DNA from: Nelumbo lutea | Lineage: Eukaryota > Streptophyta > Magnoliopsida > Proteales > Nelumbonaceae | Reading direction: 5' to 3' | Assembly (NCBI GenBank): GCA_022828595.1 | Contig: JAKGHH010000003.1 | Span: 10,726,934-10,790,933 of the forward strand | DNA: 64,000 bases | Part shown: positions 57,885 to 64,000 of the stretch, piece by piece | How positions within the stretch are numbered: the first letter of the stretch is position 1 | Layout of the letters: each line of letters starts with the position of its first letter | Translations under genes and position numbers: made by a program | The notes under the pieces: model-generated | Seen by the model: the letters and a program-made list of their open reading frames with translations, nothing else | Databases searched by the model: none | What the model was told of the DNA's origin: nothing

Positions 57885-58681
57885 TTAGTAAATGTGCATA
57901 TTAATATCGGTTGAGGATAACTTTGTTATTTAAAATTTTAAAGCGTTAATCAACATTTTTCTTCTGGAAAATTTTCGGAAGGGATGTATTTGCAAAACAT
58001 ATGAGAGAGGTTTTTGTCGATGCAAGGCAAGGCAGGGGAGGTTTATAGGATTGTAAAAAAATTCAGGGAGGTTTTATACTTTACCTAAAAAATGTTTTAC
58101 CGTAATAGTTATTTTTCGGGTTAGGACCACAAGAGGACCCTACGGCTACGGCTCCACTGGAGAAAGAGAAAAAAATAGATCCAAAACACAAAAGCAAAAG
58201 TTTTAGTAAACGTGATTTGATCCCGATGTTCGGCTAAGAGATCCCACCAATTAAGAGTTAAGACACCATCAGTTGGTTTGAATTAAGAAAAATTAAGTTT
58301 AATCCAATATATAATCACGTACAATCAAGGGCTCAGAGAGTGCAAAAGGAGATCGAGCAGCGGTGAACCTTTTTGATTCTTCAATCAGAGATGTAAATAA
58401 AGAACAAGCTTGACAGTGAAGATGTCACACAAAAACTTCGGGCGACCCACTCCACTCAAACGCAGACTGCTTGTTCTGAGAGAGCAGTAGAGCTTACATA
58501 GACCTGAAATTCAGACATCCACCGTTGCCATCTCTAACTAATCAACATTCTCCCTCCATCTTATCTTCTACTGTTGAATTTGCCGTTCTAAAGCAAAACC
58601 CTTCATTTTAAACTTGAAAGTGAAAACAAAAACTGAGTTTTACTTCTCCTTGTAGTTTCAGAACTTTACACAGCCACCACC
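57885..58681. other. Upstream region of the BURP gene
   Basis: No gene or repeat recognised. Promoter elements beyond the TATA box cannot be assigned from sequence alone. Confidence 0.45.
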
Positions 58682-58689
58682 TATTTATA
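58682..58689 (+). promoter_or_regulatory. Probable TATA box of the BURP gene
   Basis: TATTTATA lies 98 bp upstream of the start codon at 58780, followed by a CT-rich leader. Spacing is as in the FDH and carboxylesterase genes of this window. Confidence 0.5.
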
Positions 58690-58779
58690 TCTCCACCACC
58701 TCCAAAGAACCTACCAACCTTCTCATCTCTTTCTTTTCTTTTCTCAACTACTTGAGAGAAAGAGAGGAAAAAAAAAATA

Positions 58780-60817
58780 ATGTATAGAAATTTCAGGCTT
58801 ATCAGTACTCTAATTTCCTTCTTTTTCCTCTTCCTGGCTCTTTCATCTTGCAATGTGAGAATCGATCACTCATCTTTCATTTTTCTTCTTCTTCTTCTTC
58901 TTCTTCTTCTCCTTCTTCTTTTATTTATATTGCGCCTCCTGACTTACCAAAGCTTATTGTGCATCAATGCAGGTTTGTTTCGCCGAAAGCGGTCAAAATT
59001 CCGGCAAGTCTTCATCCGGAGAAAACCCATTTACGGCTAAAGCTTTCGTCATCCGTTACTGGAGCAAACAAGTATCGAACAATCTACCCAAACCATCTTT
59101 CCTTGTTTCCAAGGCCTCTCCATTAAACGCCGTCGACTCGGCACTTTTCACCAAACTCGCCGACCAAAATGCTCTTTCTTCTCACTTTTCCTCCTTCTGT
59201 TCCTCTGCCAATATGTTTTGCTTCCCTGATATATCTCCGAGCTTGGAGAAGCATGACAAAGATGACAACTTCGCTTCCTATTCGAATATCAACTTCACTA
59301 ACTATGGAACTTCTCGTGCCGGCGGGATGGACTCATTCAAGAACTATTCGGATAACTTCGGAGGGCCCATAGACTCGTTCAGGCGCTACAGCCGAGACTC
59401 TGCCGGCCACGACGACAAGTTTGCAAATTATGCCCCTAACAACAACGTCATCGAACAGGATTTCAACACCTACGGCGTTAGCGCCACCGGTGGTACGGGT
59501 GAGTTCAAAAACTACATGAACGAAGGAGTGAACGTCCCGAACCTCCGGTTCTCTACGTATGAATCAGATGCTAACGGCCGCGAACAATCCTTCTCAAGCT
59601 ATACGGACGAGGCAAACGCAGGGGACGAATCGTTCTCCAGCTACGGAAACAACGGCAACGGTCTGCCACTCGAGTTCAAGAGCTACGGCAAGGACTCTAA
59701 CGTCATGGGGTCGTCCTTTAAGGCCTATGGCGAGGAGGGTAATGGCGCAAATGACTCGTTCACCTCTTACGGTGTGAACGGCAACGTTCCTGAGAACAAA
59801 TTCGTTAGCTACGGCGACGGTGGAAACGCCGGGGTCGAGAGTTTCTCCACTTACAGAGATCAATCAAATGTGGGTGACGACTCCTTCCAATCTTACGCCA
59901 AGAATTCGAACTCAGCCAAGGTCAATTTTGCTAATTACGGAAAATCTTTCAATGAGGGTAGCGATACGTTCAAGGGCTATGGAAAGGGAGCAGTGGGTCA
60001 GGCGATAGGCTTCAAGACGTACGGCGTCAACAACACATTCAAGGACTACGATAACAAGAAGGCAATCAGTTTCGCAGCTTATACAAACCCAAGCTCTGCG
60101 AAAGCCACTTCTTCCTTGGTGGGAAGTAAGAAACCCACGAACAAATGGTTGGCGGAACCTGGTAAATTCTTTCGCGAGTCGATGCTCAAGGAGGGCATAG
60201 TCATGCCGATGCCGGACATCAGAGACAAGATGCCCCCAAGATCATTCTTGCCCCGTTCCATTACGTCCAAATTGCCATTCTCGAGCTCTCGTATTTCGGA
60301 GCTGAAACAGATCTTCCACGCCGCTGAGAACTCAACAATGGAGAGAGTTCTGCAGAACACGCTGGAGGAGTGCGAGAGGGCTCCGAGCAGGGGCGAGACC
60401 AAGAAATGCGTGGGCTCGCTCGAAGGCATGATCGACTTCGCTGCGTCGGTTTTGGGCCACAATGTGGTGGTTAGGAGTACGGAAAACGTGAACGGGTCGA
60501 CGAAAAACGTAATGATCGGAGCAGTGAAAGGGATCAACGGTGGACGAGTGACCAAATCAGTGTCGTGTCATCAAAGCCTGTTTCCTTACCTGGTCTATTA
60601 CTGTCACTCTGTTCCTAAAGTTCGGGTTTACGAGGCTGACATACTTGACGCCAATAGCAAGGCCAAGATCAACAACGGAGTTGCCATCTGTCACATTGAC
60701 ACGTCAGCTTGGAGCCCAGGACATGGAGCCTTTATCTCCCTGGGGTCGAGCCCTGGGAAGATAGAGGTCTGTCATTGGATCTTCGAGAACGATATGACCT
60801 GGACCGTTGCTGATTAA
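58780..60817 (+). CDS. Polygalacturonase 1 beta-like BURP-domain protein (two exons)
   Basis: Exons 58780-58854 and 58973-60817 join in phase 0 (GT-AG intron, 118 bp) to give 639 residues, close to the roughly 630 of tomato PG1-beta. These apoplastic proteins associate with polygalacturonase and modulate pectin solubilisation. Residues 1-24 form a signal peptide (LISTLISFFFLFLALSS). A propeptide-like segment (ENPFTAKAFVIRYW, about 42-55) follows. Residues 125-395 carry 21 FxxY motifs, mostly about 13-14 residues apart. The BURP domain (about 424-639) starts FFRESMLKEG and shows CH-X10-CH-X27-CH-X25-CH at residues 557, 569, 598 and 625, an exact fit to the family pattern. Initiating in exon 2 at 58967 would remove the signal peptide, so the two-exon model is preferred. 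The intron holds a (CTT)n run (about 58885-58920). Exon 2 is clearly GC-richer than its surroundings. No damage seen. Confidence 0.95.
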
Positions 60818-62140
60818 TTAATAAGTTTGAAGTTTCCCCTAAAAACTATTTCCTTTCTTCTATATTTTTCTTTTCTGATTTCGGTACTTGGTAGACTATA
60901 AATATGGGTGATGGGGACAGGGTCAATGTCGAACCCATGATCTAAATAATGGAGCAATGGGCTGGACCCGAGGCTACCCAAATTAAATAATATGTCCGAA
61001 TAAGTACTAAGTAGGTTTTTTTTTTTTTTTTGGATGAATCGAGTAAAGTTGGATTTGGATTTGGTGCGTGTGTCGTTTTAATGGTGTCCTCTCCTGCTGT
61101 AAACGAAGCATGGTGACAAAGCTACGATGATTTTATCTTTTAAAAAAATTGAATCAAGAAATGTTCCTTTTTCTCTTTGTTCTATCTATATAACGATGCA
61201 TGTATGTATATATATATATACGATTATACGAGAGAGGAGAGATTATTGTTTCATGAAACGATAGAAACCAGGTTAAAGGAAACTTGTGATAAGACAAGGG
61301 CGATTAAGAAAAGAAATTGGAAAAGAAGACAATTGGCAATCTTTCAACAAATGAGATGTACATTACGCATGAGGGGAACAAATACAATATAGGTAGGGAG
61401 TGGGGAGTGGGGATAAACTAACGCCATTTGGATTTTGGACAGACACATGCATTCATATTTGCATTGCATGACCCTCCATCAATATCATTATCATCCCAAA
61501 AATGTAATTTCATCCTTGAGCTGAGATTCTGATCATAAGATAAGGGACGTAATCTTGGAACGCTCAACGCCTAGCCTCTACCTTACTTTGTTTCTATGGC
61601 TCATTTGATACATAGTATGAGTGACTCTTTCCCCTGGTGACTAGCTATTTTAATTATTACCATTCATCCTTAAGGATCCATTGACCAACACCTCTATAAA
61701 TTAATTGGTCGAACTTGTTCGGACTGCTAAATCATTTGATCAGGTACGGACCGGCTATGATTTAGAAAACCGGACGGATTGGGCCGATTGACTCTGCCAA
61801 TACGTTTGCAAATTGGATGTTGAACCGAATTAGATATGGGTCGAGCCATACTTATGCCAAATCCAACCATTACCACCCCTTTTTAGGGGGAATTCATGTT
61901 TAATATGTGCAGCCATAGATGATATTCAAAGCTGGTTGCATTTTATCGGTAGGTATGGAGATTTGCAATTTACTGTTTCACCACCCTGGTATGGGAATAC
62001 TTTTCCCAAATAACACAGCATGGAGATAATTTTAGCTCCTTTCTTAGTGTTTTGTTCTTTTGTCAAAAAAAAATTAATTAATTAAAAAATTTGCTTTTAA
62101 TTTGTTGAAAGTTCAGTGATGGGTAATTCAATTGATATCA
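60818..62140. other. 3' flank of the BURP gene, otherwise gene-free
   Basis: Probable 3' UTR for the first few hundred bases. A T run lies at 61018-61031 and a short (TA)n run near 61207-61220. The frame at 61177-61392 (+) has no recognised motif. Confidence 0.45.
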
Positions 62141-62472
62141 GGTTTGCTCCTCACAGAGCGTACGCTTCATTGAACACGACAGTAGGGCAACGATGTAATA
62201 TTACGTTGGTGTGAGTAGGGGTGCAACTTTGACAAGTCCAATCCGACCAGATTCATTTCAATTCAAGTTTTGCATAGGCTAGGCTTAAGTTTAATTTTGT
62301 GATATGGCTTGGGTCTGGATTGATAAATTTGGGTTTAATTTTGGGTTAGGTCAAACCCAAACCTGAGATTCGCAGTTTTGCACCTTTAGGGTTGGGCGTA
62401 GATTGACCACCCATCCCACCCCACTCAAATTGCACCCTACGTGTGAAGCATGCTCTATGAGGAGCAAGTCTG
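62141..62472. mobile_element. Foldback repeat split by a nested hAT-like element
   Basis: Left GGTTTGCTCCTCACAGAGCG and right CGCTCTATGAGGAGCAAG-like text are inverse, placing it in the 591-713 family. The nested element 62216-62439 separates the arms. Confidence 0.6.
62216..62439. mobile_element. hAT-like element nested in a foldback repeat
   Basis: A 224-bp element with ends TAGGGGTGCAA and TTGCACCCTA. Flanking octamers GGTGTGAG and CGTGTGAA match at 6 of 8, and GTGTGA is shared. Same terminal family as 19795-20481. Confidence 0.7.
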
Positions 62473-64000
62473 GATTCGTCCAATAGAGATTCCACATCAA
62501 ATCTTTTCTACCAGCAGAGCTAGGGGGTTATGTGTTTGGTTATTGAAAAATGGGCTATCCCGTTGTGTATTCCAATGAAAAAAAACACACATAAATGTGT
62601 TCATGGTTCTGTTAATCAAATCATGATCTATTTTTTGAAACTAAACTGATAATACCAGTTTTTGCAATTCCTCAAACAGTACCACCGATTAATTAGTTGA
62701 CTAATTTGGTTCTTCGGTTTTTTGAATTTTTACATTTATAATACATATTATAAATAAATACATAAATGTATAAAATATTTTATTGTAAATAATAAAATGA
62801 TATTATCAATAGATAATTATAAATATAATATATATAATAATGCGTATATTTATATATAATATATGGATAATAAGTGACACTATATAATAAAAATATATAC
62901 CGGTCAATTTGATTAACCACCGATTTTTTTCTAGATTAACCAAAAACAAAACCGATTCTTTAAATTTTCAAAAATATCAAATAAAACCAAACCGATCGAT
63001 TCAATTACCATATTCGATTCAATTTTTCGATGCTTTATAAGGAACCCAGCATGACCGATTGTCCTCAGCAGTATTTACCGTAAGGTTCCATTGAATAAAG
63101 GATAGTCCACTCCAATGATCCGATCACTATAGAAATATGAAAGTTTGATGAACCATTCGTTGTACTAGTTTCATTACATGTCATAAGTATCTAACTTCCA
63201 CTTCTTTTCAGGCTTATCCAAAACTTCTTGGGTTGGTCTACAAACATTCATAGCACAAGCTCATATATTTAATATCATAACCTACCCTTCAAGCCCTTAG
63301 ATCCGCTTAATTAAGTAAAAGGGTATAACATACGGAATTAGTTGAATGCGATAGCTGTTCAGGTATAGAACCAAAGATGGAGTTCCATCGCGTTCACCAT
63401 TTTGGGCATGAATTTATATATGTTAAATCAATAAATTCATGCCCAAAGGGTGTGGATATAAGGCTGGATGCTATGCTTTCAGCACACAACCTGTCTCACT
63501 TTAATTATCCAAACTCCACGTGGGTTATTATAATACATGATGGCCATAGCCCTCATCCAATGGAAAAATAAACCAAAAACACAGAAAAGAAGATTCGTTC
63601 TTCGTGCGCTCAACCTTCTTTCTTTTCTTTCAAGTAATAAGAGCATGTGTCTCAAAAGAATGTTCTCCCTCTACTTTTCCTTAGAAAAAAGAATATGCCC
63701 TATTTGAAAACCCATGTTGCCATGGTCCTTGTAATGATAAATCTCATAGTGGTTTATTAATTTGCCTGTAAAGTTAGTTCGATGAGGTGACAACTCACAA
63801 TTTGCAAATTATCACTGTGGTCCAGTCGGCATTGCGCTGAATTTGGCCTTTTCGATTAATCACCCTAATTCTACTTAGCATTTCAACACAGAATTTTGTA
63901 AGATCTATTTCGAGTCCTGATCTCTTGCACTCGGCTTAGTTAGTATATGCTGGGGGTACACTTCCTATCACGGTGTTATGCATCACATACTTCACACGGC
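62473..64000. other. Gene-free stretch to the window end
   Basis: AT-rich around 62740-62900. Scattered ACCGATT phrases near 62930-63050 suggest another decayed repeat. The 64-residue frame at 63377-63571 (+) is unrecognised. A gene beginning beyond the window cannot be excluded. Confidence 0.4.

Noticed and set aside
60079..60555. 158-residue minus-strand frame
   Set aside because: Antisense shadow of the GC-rich BURP exon.
58967..60817. Single-exon start for the BURP protein at 58967
   Set aside because: This would drop the signal peptide; the GT-AG intron joining exon 1 in phase 0 gives the usual family N-terminus.

Overview
This window is nuclear DNA of a flowering plant. The evidence is spliced genes with GT-AG introns, one of them 9.4 kb long, plant-specific families (BURP/PG1-beta, a plant-type carboxylesterase, a PPR relic), and very dense short transposable elements in AT-rich intergenic DNA. 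I cannot name the species. Long TE-filled introns fit many angiosperms, including magnoliids and early-diverging eudicots.

Four protein-coding genes are well supported, all on the + strand: (1) mitochondrial NAD-dependent formate dehydrogenase, six exons, 8785-14526; (2) a small OB-fold nucleic-acid-binding protein of the Arabidopsis At4g28440 type, two coding exons 22066-22288 and 31654-31844; (3) an intronless alpha/beta-hydrolase carboxylesterase, 36753-37751; (4) a polygalacturonase 1 beta-like BURP-domain protein, two exons, 58780-60817. They do not form a pathway; this is an ordinary plant gene neighbourhood with about 10-20 kb between genes. One PPR pseudogene lies at 40741-41125.

Most of the rest is mobile DNA. 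A 3.2 kb degraded LINE lies antisense in the long intron of gene 2, and a second LINE tail lies at 49100-49740. LTR pieces occur at about 48.4-49.0 kb and 55.1-57.6 kb, the latter containing a likely inverted solo LTR. Short elements fall into families that can be defined by terminal repeats and target-site duplications (TSDs): hAT-like with 8-bp TSDs (several perfect), Mutator-like with 9-bp TSDs, and two Tourist-like families with TTA/TAA TSDs. Several are nested, which gives relative insertion order.

I found no tRNA, rRNA, CRISPR, operon or obviously new biological system. The most informative material is the TE stratigraphy: a 9.4 kb intron about 62% built from three insertions, a LINE whose nonsense codons all fit C-to-T decay, a cluster of hairpin-forming MITEs just 3' of formate dehydrogenase, and the inverted LTR arrangement.
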